NCBI GenBank assembly: GCA_963693035.2
Contig: CAXMMQ010000004.1
Coordinates: 310,001-374,000, forward strand
Direction: 5' to 3'
Length of the DNA: 64,000 bases
Origin: Lichenicoccus sp963693035
Lineage (GTDB): Bacteria; Pseudomonadota; Alphaproteobacteria; Acetobacterales; Acetobacteraceae
Shown here in pieces: positions 24,922 through 34,126 of this stretch; positions within the stretch are counted from its first letter, which is position 1, and every line of letters begins with the position of its first letter. The notes below the pieces were generated by a model that was not told where the DNA came from, searched no databases, and was given only the letters and a program-made list of their open reading frames with translations. The position numbers and the translations under genes are program-made.

Positions 24922-26249
24922 CAGGTTGGGCGCCAGCCTTCTGCCTTCAGCACCTCTCCGGCCAGATAGAGGCTGCCGCAGATCAGGATGCGGCCCGGCT
25001 CGGGCGCCTCCCGCACAATGGCAGCCACGGCTTCGGCCACCGTAGGACCCCTGAGCGCGCGGCCGCCGCTGGCCTCGATGATCGCCTCGACAGACAGCGC
25101 CATGTGCTGATGCGGCTCCGCAACCGCATGGATGGTGCGGGCGTGGTCCAGCAGGGGCCGCAGGAAGCCGGCGGCGTCCTTGGCCTGCTTCATGCCGATG
25201 ACCAGATGCACCGGGCGGTCATGCCAGCTCTCGAGCACCCCGCCGAGGGCCAGACCGGCGCCGGGGTTGTGGCCGCCATCGAGCCACAGCTCCCAGCCGT
25301 CCGGAAGCCCGGCGGCGAGCTTGCCCGACAGGCGCTGCATGCGGGCCGGCCAGCGCGTGTTGGCAATGCCGGCCCAGGCCCGGTCCGGCACCTGCAGGCC
25401 GCTCGCGCGCAGGGCGGCGACCGCAAGCCCGGCATTCTCGACCTGATGCAGGCCGCGCAGCGCGCTCGGCGGCAGCGACAGGGATCCGTCGCCGTCCTCG
25501 TAGCGTAGTCCTGACCCATCCGGCGTGATGCTCCACTCCTGGTTGCGCCGCAGCAGGCGGGCCTGCCGGCACGCGGCCTCGCGCTCGAGCACGTCCAGCA
25601 CGACCTCCGGTTGGTGCCCGGTGACGACCGGTATGCCGGGCTTGATGATTCCGGCCTTTTCCGCGGCGATGGCCTCGATCGTCTCGCCGAGGAACGCCTC
25701 GTGATCCATCGAGATCGCGGTGATGACGGACGCGGCGGCGGTCGGGAGCACGTTAGTGGCGTCGTAGCGGCCACCGAGGCCGACCTCGATGATGGCCAGG
25801 TCGGCGGGATGTCGCGAGAACAGCAGGAAGCCGGCGGCGGTCAGCACCTCGAAAACGGTGATGGCACCGCCGTCATTGACCTGCTCGATCTCCTCGAGCA
25901 CCGACGTCAGCTCGGCGTCGCCCACCAGGCGCCCGGCGATGCGGTATCGCTCGGTGATGTCGACCAGATGCGGCGAGATGGTGACGTGGGTGCGCCAGCC
26001 GGCGGCTTCCGCGACCGCCCGCAGCGTTGCGCAGGTGCTGCCCTTGCCGTTGGTGCCGGCCACGTGGACCACCGGGGGTAGCCGGCGCTCGGGATGGCCG
26101 AGGCGCTCCAGCAGGCCCTGCAGCCGGCCTAGCGACAGGTCGATCAACGCCGGGTAGAGCCGGTGCAGCCGCTCTAGGACGGCGCCGGAGCGCCCGACGA
26201 ATTCCGGGCTCGCTCCCAGTGCAGAGGCGAGCCCTGGCACCTTGCTCAT
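24921..26249 (-). CDS. folC: Bifunctional dihydrofolate synthase / folylpolyglutamate synthase
   Basis: This 442-residue cytoplasmic ATP-dependent ligase joins glutamate to dihydropteroate and extends folate polyglutamates. The Mur-ligase-type P-loop GTNGKGSTCATLRAV (about residues 64-78), SPHLVDITERYRI, the DHEAFLGETIEAIAAEKAGI box and WLDGGHNPGAGLAL are all present. It is last in the conserved trpB-trpA-accD-folC run, 10 bp after accD. Confidence 0.95.
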   Translation of the reverse strand: MSKVPGLASALGASPEFVGRSGAVLERLHRLYPALIDLSLGRLQGLLERLGHPERRLPPVVHVAGTNGKGSTCATLRAVAEAAGWRTHVTISPHLVDITERYRIAGRLVGDAELTSVLEEIEQVNDGGAITVFEVLTAAGFLLFSRHPADLAIIEVGLGGRYDATNVLPTAAASVITAISMDHEAFLGETIEAIAAEKAGIIKPGIPVVTGHQPEVVLDVLEREAACRQARLLRRNQEWSITPDGSGLRYEDGDGSLSLPPSALRGLHQVENAGLAVAALRASGLQVPDRAWAGIANTRWPARMQRLSGKLAAGLPDGWELWLDGGHNPGAGLALGGVLESWHDRPVHLVIGMKQAKDAAGFLRPLLDHARTIHAVAEPHQHMALSVEAIIEASGGRALRGPTVAEAVAAIVREAPEPGRILICGSLYLAGEVLKAEGWRPT

Positions 26250-26259
26250 CGGGCCTGGC

Positions 26260-27159
26260 TCAGGCGGCCTGGGTGACCGGTTCGAGCGCGCGGCCGGTCT
26301 CGACCGGATGATCCAGCTTGCCCAGCAGCGCGATCACACGTCCCAAGGTCTCTCGCATCTCGCCGCGTGGCACCACCATGTCGAGCATGCCATGCTGCAG
26401 CAAGTATTCCGCCCGCTGGAAGCCTTCCGGCAGGGTCTCGCGGACCGTCTGCTCGATCACCCGCTGGCCGGCAAAGCCGATCAGGGCGTTCGGTTCGGCG
26501 ATCTGGATATCGCCCAGCATCGCGAAGCTGGCGGTGACGCCGCCGGTGGTGGGATCGGTCATCACCACGATGTACGGCAGCCCGGCCTCGCGCACCATCT
26601 GCACGGCGATCGTGGTGCGCGGCATCTGCATCAGCGAGATCATGCCCTCCTGCATCCGTGCGCCCCCGGAGGCGGTGAAGATCACCAGCGGCGCGCGCTG
26701 CAGCACCGCGAGCTTCGCCGCGGCCACCACGCCTTCGCCGAGCGCCGCTCCCATCGTGCCGGCCAGGAACTCGAACGCCATGACCCCGACCACGGCGCGA
26801 TCGCCGGTGATGGTGCCATGCGCCACCACCAGTGCCTCGTCGAGGTGGGTTTTGCTGCGGTTCTCCTTGAGGCGGTCGGTGTAACGCTTCTGGTCCCTGA
26901 ACCCGAGCGGATCGACCGGTGCGCGCGGCAGCTCGATGCGGGTGAAGCTGCCCTCGTCGAAGGTCCAGTTCAGGCGTTCGTTGACCAGCGCCCGCATGTG
27001 ATGCCCGCAATACGGGCAGACCTTGAGGGTGCGCTCGAGCTCCTTGACGAAGATCATCTGGTTGCAGGCCGCGCACTGCGTCCAGAGGTTGTCCGGCACC
27101 TCGCGCTTGCCGAGCAGGTTGCGGATCTTCGGGCGGACGAACTCTGTGAGCCAGCTCAT
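26260..27159 (-). CDS. accD: Acetyl-CoA carboxylase carboxyltransferase beta subunit
   Basis: This 299-residue subunit, with AccA, transfers carboxyl from biotin to acetyl-CoA to make malonyl-CoA. The N-terminal four-cysteine zinc ribbon is complete (Cys29, Cys32, Cys48, Cys51). The crotonase-like domain follows, with SGGARMQEGMISLMQM, VMTDPTTGGVTASFAMLGD, and GFAGQRVIEQTVRETLPEGF. Length is typical. It lies 5 bp from trpA and 10 bp from folC on the same strand. Confidence 0.96.
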   Translation of the reverse strand: MSWLTEFVRPKIRNLLGKREVPDNLWTQCAACNQMIFVKELERTLKVCPYCGHHMRALVNERLNWTFDEGSFTRIELPRAPVDPLGFRDQKRYTDRLKENRSKTHLDEALVVAHGTITGDRAVVGVMAFEFLAGTMGAALGEGVVAAAKLAVLQRAPLVIFTASGGARMQEGMISLMQMPRTTIAVQMVREAGLPYIVVMTDPTTGGVTASFAMLGDIQIAEPNALIGFAGQRVIEQTVRETLPEGFQRAEYLLQHGMLDMVVPRGEMRETLGRVIALLGKLDHPVETGRALEPVTQAA

Positions 27160-27164
27160 CTGAT

Positions 27165-28031
27165 TCAGATCTCCGTTGCCGTAACGGCAAAACGGGCGGA
27201 GCGAACCCCGTCCGCAAGCGCCTGCACCTGCGCCAGCACGCGGCTGACGGTGTCCGGGCCGGCACGACCGGCCTCGTCGAGCGATGCGGCCAGCGTCTCG
27301 ATCAGCGAGGACGCCACCACTGCGGCATCGGCGACGCGAACGGCGCCGGCCGCCTGCGCCGGCGTGCGGATGCCGAAGCCGATCGCGACCGGCATGTCGG
27401 TGGCGGCGCGCAGGCGTGGCAGCGCCGCTGCGAGGTCCGCATCACTCGCAGAGCGCGTCCCGGTGATGCCGGTGATGCTGACATAATAGACGAAGCCGGA
27501 TGCGCCGCGGAGAACCACCGCCAATCGCTCGGCCGTGGTGGTCGGGGCAACCAGCCGGATGATGTCCAGTCCGGACGACTCGGCCGGCGCTTCGAGCAGG
27601 TCCGCTTCCTCCGACGGCAGATCGACGACGATCAGCCCGTCCACGCCCGCCGCCGCGGCATCCGTGCAGAAGCGCTGGGCGCCATAGCTTTCGATCGGGT
27701 TGAGGTAGCCCATCAGGATGACGGGGGTCGCGTCGTCGTCGGCACGGAACCGGCGCACCATCTCGAGCACCCGGCTCAACGTCGAGCCGGCGCGCAGGCC
27801 GCGCCAGGCGGCTGCCTGGATGGTCGGGCCGTCTGCCATCGGATCGGTGAAGGGGACGCCGATTTCGATCAGGTCGGCGCCGGCCGCCGGCATGCCGCGC
27901 AGGATGGCGAGCGAGGTGTCGAAGTCCGGGTCGCAGGCTTCCAGGAACGGGATCAAGGCACCGCGGCCGGCGCCGTCTTCCGCCTCGGCCAGTTCCGCAA
28001 AGCGTGCGTGGATCCGGCGGCGGTGGCTCAC
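27165..28031 (-). CDS. trpA: Tryptophan synthase alpha subunit
   Basis: This 288-residue TIM-barrel subunit cleaves indole-3-glycerol phosphate and channels indole to TrpB. The catalytic Glu and Asp lie in ADLIEIGVPFTDPMADGP (about residue 50-65). Also visible are VILMGYLNPIESYG, GLIVVDLPSEE, and the phosphate-binding GFGIRTPAQ. The start is a GTG overlapping the trpB stop (GTGA). Upstream in-frame codons belong to the trpB region and have no TrpA character. Confidence 0.96.
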   Translation of the reverse strand: MSHRRRIHARFAELAEAEDGAGRGALIPFLEACDPDFDTSLAILRGMPAAGADLIEIGVPFTDPMADGPTIQAAAWRGLRAGSTLSRVLEMVRRFRADDDATPVILMGYLNPIESYGAQRFCTDAAAAGVDGLIVVDLPSEEADLLEAPAESSGLDIIRLVAPTTTAERLAVVLRGASGFVYYVSITGITGTRSASDADLAAALPRLRAATDMPVAIGFGIRTPAQAAGAVRVADAAVVASSLIETLAASLDEAGRAGPDTVSRVLAQVQALADGVRSARFAVTATEI

Positions 28032-29320
28032 AGCGTCACACCCAGGTGCTTGGCGACGGTGAAGATGTCCTTGTCGCCGCGACCCGACAGGTTCATCAGG
28101 ATGATGTCGTCGGCGCTCATCGTCGGTGCAAGCTTGGCGATATGGGCCAGGGCGTGGGCGCACTCGAGGGCCGGGATGATGCCTTCGGTGCGGGTGCAGA
28201 GCTGGAACGCATCGAGCGCCTCCTGGTCGGTGATGCCGACATACTCCGCACGGCCGATCTCATGCAGCCATGAATGCTCCGGACCGATGCCCGGGTAGTC
28301 GAGGCCGGCGCTGATGCTGTGCGCCTCGGTGATCTGGCCTTCGTCATCCTGCAGCAGGTAGGTGCGATTGCCGTGCAGCACCCCGGGACGCCCGCGATTG
28401 ATGCTGGCCGCCTGCTCGCCGCTGTCCAGGCCGCGGCCCGCGGCCTCGACGCCGATCAGCCGCACCGCCGGGTCGTCCAGGAAGGCGTGGAAGATGCCCA
28501 TGGCGTTCGAGCCGCCGCCCACGGAGGCGACGACCGCATCCGGCAGCCTGCCTTCGGCTTGGTGCAGTTGCTGGCGGGCTTCGTCGCCAATGACGCACTG
28601 GAAGTCGCGCACCATTGCCGGATAGGGGTGCGGGCCGGCGACCGTACCAATCAGGTAGTAGGTGTCGTGCACATTGGCGACCCAGTCGCGCAGCGCCTCG
28701 TTCATCGCGTCCTTCAGCGTGCCGGCGCCGCTCCTGACGGAATGCACCTCGGCGCCCAGCAGGCGCATGCGGAACACGTTGGGCTGCTGACGCTCGACAT
28801 CGGTGGCGCCCATGTAGACAACGCATTTCAGCCCGAACAGCGCGCAGGCAGTGGCGGTGGCGACGCCATGCTGGCCGGCGCCGGTTTCGGCGATGATCCG
28901 GGTGCGGCCCATGCGGCGGGCCAGCAGGATCTGGCCCATCACGTTGTTGAGCTTGTGCGACCCGGTATGGTTCAGCTCCTCTCGCTTGAGGTAGATGCGC
29001 GCGCCGCCGAGTTCGGCCGTGAGTCGTCTCGCCAGCCAGAGCGGGCTGGGGCGGCCGACATAGTCCTTGAGGTGGACGTCGAGATCGCGCCGAAACTCCG
29101 GATCGGCCTTTGCCGCTTCGTAGGCCGCTTCCAGTTCCAGGATCAGCGGCATCAGGGTCTCGGCGACGAACCTGCCGCCGAAGATGCCGAACCGGCCGCG
29201 TTCGTCCGGCCCATGCCTCAGGCTGTTCGCCCGGTCGCTGCTGGCGCGGTCGGCCAGGGCCGCCGTCACTCCTTGAGCCGCCTTGTCTGGTCGGGCTTCT
29301 GTCTTAACCTGCGTGCTCAA
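28028..29320 (-). CDS. trpB: Tryptophan synthase beta subunit
   Basis: This 430-residue PLP enzyme condenses indole with serine. The PLP Lys123 lies in ELNHTGSHKLNN, followed by ETGAGQHGVATATACALFG, the phosphate-binding SVGGGSNAMG, and EGIIPALECAHALAH. The start is a TTG with GGAGG five bases upstream, which I prefer to a poorly placed upstream codon. The first 35 residues are a variable polar leader. trpF, the usual upstream partner, is not in the window. It is divergent from the CorA gene. Confidence 0.95.
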   Translation of the reverse strand: MSTQVKTEARPDKAAQGVTAALADRASSDRANSLRHGPDERGRFGIFGGRFVAETLMPLILELEAAYEAAKADPEFRRDLDVHLKDYVGRPSPLWLARRLTAELGGARIYLKREELNHTGSHKLNNVMGQILLARRMGRTRIIAETGAGQHGVATATACALFGLKCVVYMGATDVERQQPNVFRMRLLGAEVHSVRSGAGTLKDAMNEALRDWVANVHDTYYLIGTVAGPHPYPAMVRDFQCVIGDEARQQLHQAEGRLPDAVVASVGGGSNAMGIFHAFLDDPAVRLIGVEAAGRGLDSGEQAASINRGRPGVLHGNRTYLLQDDEGQITEAHSISAGLDYPGIGPEHSWLHEIGRAEYVGITDQEALDAFQLCTRTEGIIPALECAHALAHIAKLAPTMSADDIILMNLSGRGDKDIFTVAKHLGVTL

Positions 29321-29502
29321 CTGGGCCTCCGGTGCAGCAGACTTCCTAGCGCAGCGAGCTTGGCAGGTCACGCCCCGACCTGGGCGATGGGCTCGATCTA
29401 GCGATCTTGCGGCGGGGCCGCGATGCCGCCAGATTTCGACCTCTGCGAGGCGATCCTGCGCCGGCCATCCATGCTTGCGGCCATCCTTGCTGCGGAGTGT
29501 CC

Positions 29503-30468
29503 ATGTTCCTTGCCCACGCAGCCGGCCGTCCTCCTCGCGCAGTCCAGGACGAGCGCGAGACGGAACCGACCGGCTGGCTCGACCTGATCGAGCCGACCGA
29601 CGCCGAACTGCAGCTCGCCTCGCGCCTGACTGGGTTGCGCATCCCGACCCGGGCCGACCTCGAGGAGATCGAGAACTCCAGTCGCATGTCGATGGAGCAG
29701 GAGGTCTTCTACCTGTCGATGCCGCTGGTGCGCAGGGTCGACGACAACACCTTCGTGACCCCGATCGGCTTCGTGCTGAGCCCGGAGCGGCTCATCACGA
29801 TCCGCTACACCGATTTCAGCGTGTTCGAGACCGTTGCCAGGCAGGTCGAGCACCGCGATGGCAACTGCCCGGCCGACACCGTCATGGTCATGCTCATCGA
29901 GGCCATGATCGATCGGCTGGCGGATCTCCTCGAACGCATGGGTGCGGAACTGGATCGGCTGTCCCGGCACATCTTCCGCGGCGACCGCAATCGCAGGGGC
30001 GCGGACAGGAAGCTGCGCAGCCAGCTTCGGCATGTCGGACGGACCGAGGAGCTCCGGTCCGACATACGGGAGAGCCTGCTCGGCCTGGGCCGGATTGCGC
30101 TCTATGTCGTGGAGCATGCCGGGGACGCGCTGCATGGGACACTACGCACTCGGCTGAACAGTTGCAGCCGGGACATCAATAGCCTCAACGACTACGTGAG
30201 CGACGTCAGCAACAAGGTTCAGTTTCTGCTCGACGCCACGCTTGGCTTTATCAACATCGAGCAAAATAACGGGATCCGGCTGCTGACCGTGGTCAGCATC
30301 GTGGGGATCCCGCCAACCTTCATCGCCAGCCTCTACGGCATGAACTTCAAGGTCATGCCGGAGCTGAACTGGACCTATGGCTATTACTACGCGTTGACGC
30401 TCATGGCGCTCACGGTGATCGTGCCGATGATCTGGTTCTGGAGACGAGGATGGCTGGGAACCCAATGA
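29503..30468 (+). CDS. CorA-family divalent cation transporter
   Basis: This 321-residue inner-membrane protein has a long cytoplasmic alpha/beta and coiled-helix domain and two C-terminal membrane helices. The first helix ends in the signature YGMNFKVMPEL (GMN near residue 285), the selectivity filter for hydrated magnesium or related ions. The second helix, YYYALTLMALTVIVPMIWFW, is followed by a short basic end. ATG 29503 has GGAG upstream; an earlier in-frame start lacks support. The next gene starts within its stop codon. Confidence 0.92.
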   Translation: MFLAHAAGRPPRAVQDERETEPTGWLDLIEPTDAELQLASRLTGLRIPTRADLEEIENSSRMSMEQEVFYLSMPLVRRVDDNTFVTPIGFVLSPERLITIRYTDFSVFETVARQVEHRDGNCPADTVMVMLIEAMIDRLADLLERMGAELDRLSRHIFRGDRNRRGADRKLRSQLRHVGRTEELRSDIRESLLGLGRIALYVVEHAGDALHGTLRTRLNSCSRDINSLNDYVSDVSNKVQFLLDATLGFINIEQNNGIRLLTVVSIVGIPPTFIASLYGMNFKVMPELNWTYGYYYALTLMALTVIVPMIWFWRRGWLGTQ

Positions 30469-31022
30469 GCCGCCGAGTGCATGGGGCAGGCTGGGCCCTC
30501 CTGGTCGCCGGCGGCAGCCTGCTGGCAACGGCGCCGGCGCGGGCTGCCGAGGCGCCTGCAGGCCTGGCAGCACCGGCAGGATCCATCGGAGGCATGGCGT
30601 TCCAGTATCGCGGCGATCTCGGTGGGCCCCTCAACGGACATCTGCTGCTGGCCCTGCAGCCACCGGATGCGAACGGGCATCTGCAAGGTCAGGTGCTGCT
30701 CCTGCCGGCGGCGGGAGGAGCTGGAACGTCCGGCACCGTCACCGGCTCGATCCGATCCGGACCGTTGCCCGGAGGAGCGACTTGCACCCTCGATGTCTCG
30801 CTGCGCGGCTTGCGTCCGGCCGGCAGGGCGCTTGTCCTGGAGGGCACCTGCTCGGCGAGTAAGCTTTCGGGCTCCATCAGAACGCAGGACCCGGCAGCCG
30901 GATGGTTTGCGCGGCAGATCTTCTGGTGGCCCGGCGGAGACACCGGCGGCCGCTACTGGCTGACCAGGACCGGCTCTATCGACCGGGCCGAACCGCAGCT
31001 TGGCACCCGTTCGTTCGAGTAG
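30465..31022 (+). CDS. Exported protein of unknown function
   Basis: This 185-residue protein has a Sec signal peptide (MSRRVHGAGWALLVAGGSLL, cleavage near ARAAEA) and a mature beta-rich domain. That domain repeats a pattern of Gly-bounded strands such as GPLNGHLLLALQ and GHLQGQVLLLP, with two Cys (TCTLDVSLRG and EGTCSAS) that may form a disulphide. It ends with a Trp-rich WFARQIFWWPGGD segment. I do not recognise the family. The ATG overlaps the CorA stop (ATGA), suggesting co-expression with the ion transporter. Confidence 0.75.
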   Translation: MSRRVHGAGWALLVAGGSLLATAPARAAEAPAGLAAPAGSIGGMAFQYRGDLGGPLNGHLLLALQPPDANGHLQGQVLLLPAAGGAGTSGTVTGSIRSGPLPGGATCTLDVSLRGLRPAGRALVLEGTCSASKLSGSIRTQDPAAGWFARQIFWWPGGDTGGRYWLTRTGSIDRAEPQLGTRSFE

Positions 31023-31106
31023 ACGAAGAATCTCGAATAGAGGATGGATGTTGACGACGACCGGCAGCCGGTCCTAAGGTCCGGGCGTTCCGGATTTCGT
31101 CACGAG

Positions 31107-31255
31107 TTCCGGTCCTCCCTCCCCTTGGGAACGTGTCGGACATCATGAGCACGGGAGCCTCTCCCGCTGCCGCCCGGCATTCGCTCGGTTCAGGTCAGGA
31201 CAGTCCCGACCGGTTCCTCCCTCCCTGAGCGGTATCGTTCCAGTCCTCCTCTCGA
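31107..31255 (+). promoter_or_regulatory. C-rich untranslated leader of rho (possible rut autoregulation site)
   Basis: Within the 255 bp gap before rho there are three pyrimidine-rich, G-poor tracts: TTCCGGTCCTCCCTCCCCTT (31107-31126), GGTTCCTCCCTCCC (31212-31225) and CAGTCCTCCTCTCGACC (31241-31257). Rho binds C-rich unstructured RNA and represses its own gene in several bacteria. The placement fits, but the function is inferred. Confidence 0.5.
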
Positions 31256-31277
31256 CCTGCCATTCGAGGCGTCACGA

Positions 31278-32552
31278 ATGCATCTCGCCGAACTCAAGGC
31301 CAAGACCCCTTCCGATCTGCTGTCCTACGCGGAATCGCTGCAGATCGAGAACGCATCGTCCCTGCGCAAGCAGGACATGATGTTCGCCATCCTCAAAAAC
31401 CTTGCCGAAAACGACCAGGCGATCCACGGCGAGGGCACGCTCGAAATCCTCTCCGACGGATTCGGCTTCCTGCGGTCGCCGGAAGCCAACTACCTGCCTG
31501 GGCCGGACGACATCTATGTGAGCCCAAGCCAGGTGCGTCGCTTCGGGCTGCGGACCGGCGACACCGTCGAGGGGCAGATCCGCGCACCGCGCGATGGCGA
31601 GCGTTATTTCGCTCTGCTCAAGGTCAACACCATTAATTTCGAGGCGCCCGAGGCGGTCCGCCACCGGATCAACTTCGACAACTTGACGCCGCTCTATCCC
31701 GATCGCCGTCTCAAGATGGAGTTCGACAACGCGCCGATCCCGGTAAAGGGCCAGACCAAGGACTTCACCTCGCGCGTCATCGACCTGGTGTCGCCGATCG
31801 GCATGGGGCAGCGGGCGCTCATCGTGGCACCGCCCCGGACCGGCAAGACGGTCATGCTGCAGAGCATCGCCACCGCGATCTCGCACAATCATCCGGAAGC
31901 CTTCCTGATCGTGCTGCTGATCGACGAGCGGCCCGAAGAGGTGACCGACATGGCGCGTTCGGTAAAGGGTGAGGTCGTGTCCTCGACCTTTGACGAACCG
32001 GCGACCCGACATGTCCAGGTCACCGAGATGGTACTGGAAAAGGCCAAGCGCCTGGTCGAGCACAAGCGCGACGTAGTGATCCTGCTGGACTCGATCACTC
32101 GCCTGGCGCGAGCCTACAACACGGTCGTGCCGTCCTCGGGCAAGGTGCTGACCGGCGGCGTCGATGCGAACGCACTGCAGCGTCCGAAGCGCTTCTTTGG
32201 CGCGGCGCGCAACATTGAGGAAGGCGGGTCGCTGACCATCATCGCGACCGCGCTGATCGATACCGGCAGCCGCATGGACGAGGTCATTTTCGAGGAATTT
32301 AAGGGCACCGGCAATTCGGAGCTCATCCTCGATCGCAAGCTCTCCGACAAGCGCACCTTCCCGGCGATCGACATCACCAAGAGCGGCACCCGCAAGGAAG
32401 AACTCCTGGTCGACAAGGCCTCGCTGTCCAAGATGTGGGTGCTGCGTCGCATCCTGTCGCCGATGGGCACCATGGACGCGATGGATTTCCTGCTGGACAA
32501 GCTGAAATACAGCAAGACCAACCAGGATTTCTTCGACGCGATGAACACCTGA
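31278..32552 (+). CDS. rho: Transcription termination factor Rho
   Basis: This 424-residue hexameric RNA helicase ends transcription at rut sites. It has the N-terminal helical and cold-shock-like RNA-binding domain (GFGFLRSPEANYLPGPDDIY), Walker A in APPRTGKTVMLQ near residue 180, Walker B VVILLDSITRLARAYN, the Q-loop and R-loop region KVLTGGVDANALQRPKRFFG and the arginine-finger region IEEGGSLTIIATALIDTGSR. No long inserted domain is seen. GAGG precedes the ATG at a normal distance. It heads the conserved rho-mnmE-mnmG-rsmG-parAB neighbourhood. Confidence 0.97.
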   Translation: MHLAELKAKTPSDLLSYAESLQIENASSLRKQDMMFAILKNLAENDQAIHGEGTLEILSDGFGFLRSPEANYLPGPDDIYVSPSQVRRFGLRTGDTVEGQIRAPRDGERYFALLKVNTINFEAPEAVRHRINFDNLTPLYPDRRLKMEFDNAPIPVKGQTKDFTSRVIDLVSPIGMGQRALIVAPPRTGKTVMLQSIATAISHNHPEAFLIVLLIDERPEEVTDMARSVKGEVVSSTFDEPATRHVQVTEMVLEKAKRLVEHKRDVVILLDSITRLARAYNTVVPSSGKVLTGGVDANALQRPKRFFGAARNIEEGGSLTIIATALIDTGSRMDEVIFEEFKGTGNSELILDRKLSDKRTFPAIDITKSGTRKEELLVDKASLSKMWVLRRILSPMGTMDAMDFLLDKLKYSKTNQDFFDAMNT

Positions 32553-32597
32553 TTTCGCTAGCAGCAGGATCGACAATTCGAATCCCCGCTGCGTCCG

Positions 32598-33572
32598 TCA
32601 GTTGGGAACGAGAACCGTGCTGCCGGTCGTCGCACGTGATGCCATCGCCCGATGCGCCTGTCCGGCATCTCGGAGCGGGAACTTCTGGCCCACCGTGATA
32701 TTGACTGCGCCGCTCCCAACGACATCGAAGAGTTCGAGAAACGCCTGTTCTAATGCGTCGCGTTTGGAAATGAAGCTCATCAGGGTCGGGCGGGTAATGT
32801 ACAGGCTGCCGCGTGACGCAAGCTGGCTCAGGCTGACGCCGGTGACTTCGCCGGAAGCGTTGCCGAAGCTGACCATCAGCCCGCGTGGCGCCAAGCAGTC
32901 GAGGCTGGCCACGAAGCTGTCCTTGCCGACGCTGTCATAGACCACCGGCACCATGGCGCCTTCGGTGATCCGCCTCACCTGCGCAGGAAGATCGGCAATC
33001 CCCACGATCGTCTCGAAGGCGCCGTTCTCCCGCGCGATCTCCGCTTTTTCAGGCGTGGAGACGATGCCGATCACCCTGGCACCGAGGTGGCGCGCCCATT
33101 GGCACATCAGCAGCCCGATGCCGCCCGCAGCGGCGTGCACGACAATCGTTTCCCCGGCCTGCAGCGGCCGAACCTGGCGCAGCAGGGCCTGCACGGTGAG
33201 GCCACGCAACATCATCCCGGCCGCGATGGTGAAGTCGATGGCGTCCGGCAGACGGACGAGCCGGTCGGCCGGCACCACACGACGCGTGGCGTAACTGCCG
33301 AAACTTGAGGGATAGGCGACGCGGTCACCGGGTGCCAGATCGGTGACGTCCGACCCGACGGCCTCTACAACACCGGCGCCCTCCATGCCGAGCACGGCTG
33401 GGAACCCGGGAACCTTGTACAAGCCAATACGATAATAGATGTCGATGTAGTTGAGACCGACGGCATGCTGGTGCACCAGCACCTCGCCGGCACCGGGTTC
33501 AGGCGTTGGTACATCCTCCCACTGCAGGACCTCCGGGCCGCCATACTCGTGAATGCGAATTGCCTTGGACAT
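32598..33572 (-). CDS. NADPH:quinone oxidoreductase (zinc-less MDR family)
   Basis: This 324-residue medium-chain reductase begins MSKAIRIHEYGGPEVLQWED and has the NADPH-binding AAAGGIGLLMCQWARHLGARVIG region (Gly-rich loop near residue 150). The catalytic and structural zinc ligands of alcohol dehydrogenases are absent, as in quinone oxidoreductase 1 (Qor). The RBS AAAGGAAG sits inside the last codons of the decayed ogt frame upstream, suggesting the two were once co-transcribed. It lies opposite to and between rho and mnmE, an interruption of the usual rho-mnmE order. Confidence 0.9.
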   Translation of the reverse strand: MSKAIRIHEYGGPEVLQWEDVPTPEPGAGEVLVHQHAVGLNYIDIYYRIGLYKVPGFPAVLGMEGAGVVEAVGSDVTDLAPGDRVAYPSSFGSYATRRVVPADRLVRLPDAIDFTIAAGMMLRGLTVQALLRQVRPLQAGETIVVHAAAGGIGLLMCQWARHLGARVIGIVSTPEKAEIARENGAFETIVGIADLPAQVRRITEGAMVPVVYDSVGKDSFVASLDCLAPRGLMVSFGNASGEVTGVSLSQLASRGSLYITRPTLMSFISKRDALEQAFLELFDVVGSGAVNITVGQKFPLRDAGQAHRAMASRATTGSTVLVPN

Positions 33573-34012
33573 CATGCTTCCTTTCAAGGTCGAGCAGGAA
33601 GCGCTTCATGGTCGCGTCTCCCTCAGCAGTAAACGATCTGAGCCGCTCGGCCTCGATAAGCCGGTGGCTCGATATCAGGATTGACAGAGGATTGAGCGCA
33701 CGGGCCCTGCCAACGGTTCGCCAATTCGTAATGAGGCGCTCAGCCAACTCGCCGCGAGTGCATATGGCGCCGTATGGGATCTGCGCGATGGCGTCCCAGA
33801 CGGACTTCTGGAATCCGCTTCCCTGAGGGGCCTACTTCAGATCGAAGCATCGCACCTGCCGATCAAAATAAGATTGCACCTGACCCCGCGCGCGGCGAAG
33901 GAGGTGGTCTGCTGCTGGTCTCCTCCCCGCCCCAGTCGAGGGATACCAGTCCCTCCTCTTCCTCAGACAAGGTCAGGCTCCCCAATGGCCCGTGCAGAGA
34001 CAATTGCGGCAC
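33564..34012 (-). pseudogene. Decayed methylated-DNA-protein-cysteine methyltransferase (ogt)
   Basis: Read leftwards from a GTG at 34012, the frames spell an Ogt/MGMT protein: MPQLSLHGPLGSLTLSEEEE, GLVSLDWGGEE, then after a frameshift near 33900-33925 RRARGQVQSYFDRQ, an in-frame TAG at 33832-33834, GSGFQKSVWDAIAQIPYGAI, ELAERL, ALNPLSIL and finally KRFLLDLERKH. The invariant active-site Pro-Cys-His-Arg is Ser-Ser-His-Arg (33661-33672): CCG to TCG and TGC to AGC would each be one base change. Without that Cys no alkyl transfer is possible. It abuts the quinone oxidoreductase gene. Confidence 0.85.
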
Positions 34013-34126
34013 AGCATGGCTCCGACAGGCGCAGACCCTCTATTGAGCACATCGATTGGTGCAAGGCTGCTTTGGCGCTGGGCTTGGTTCGTTGATGAAC
34101 ACGAAGCCCCGCATGCAACGGCCGTC

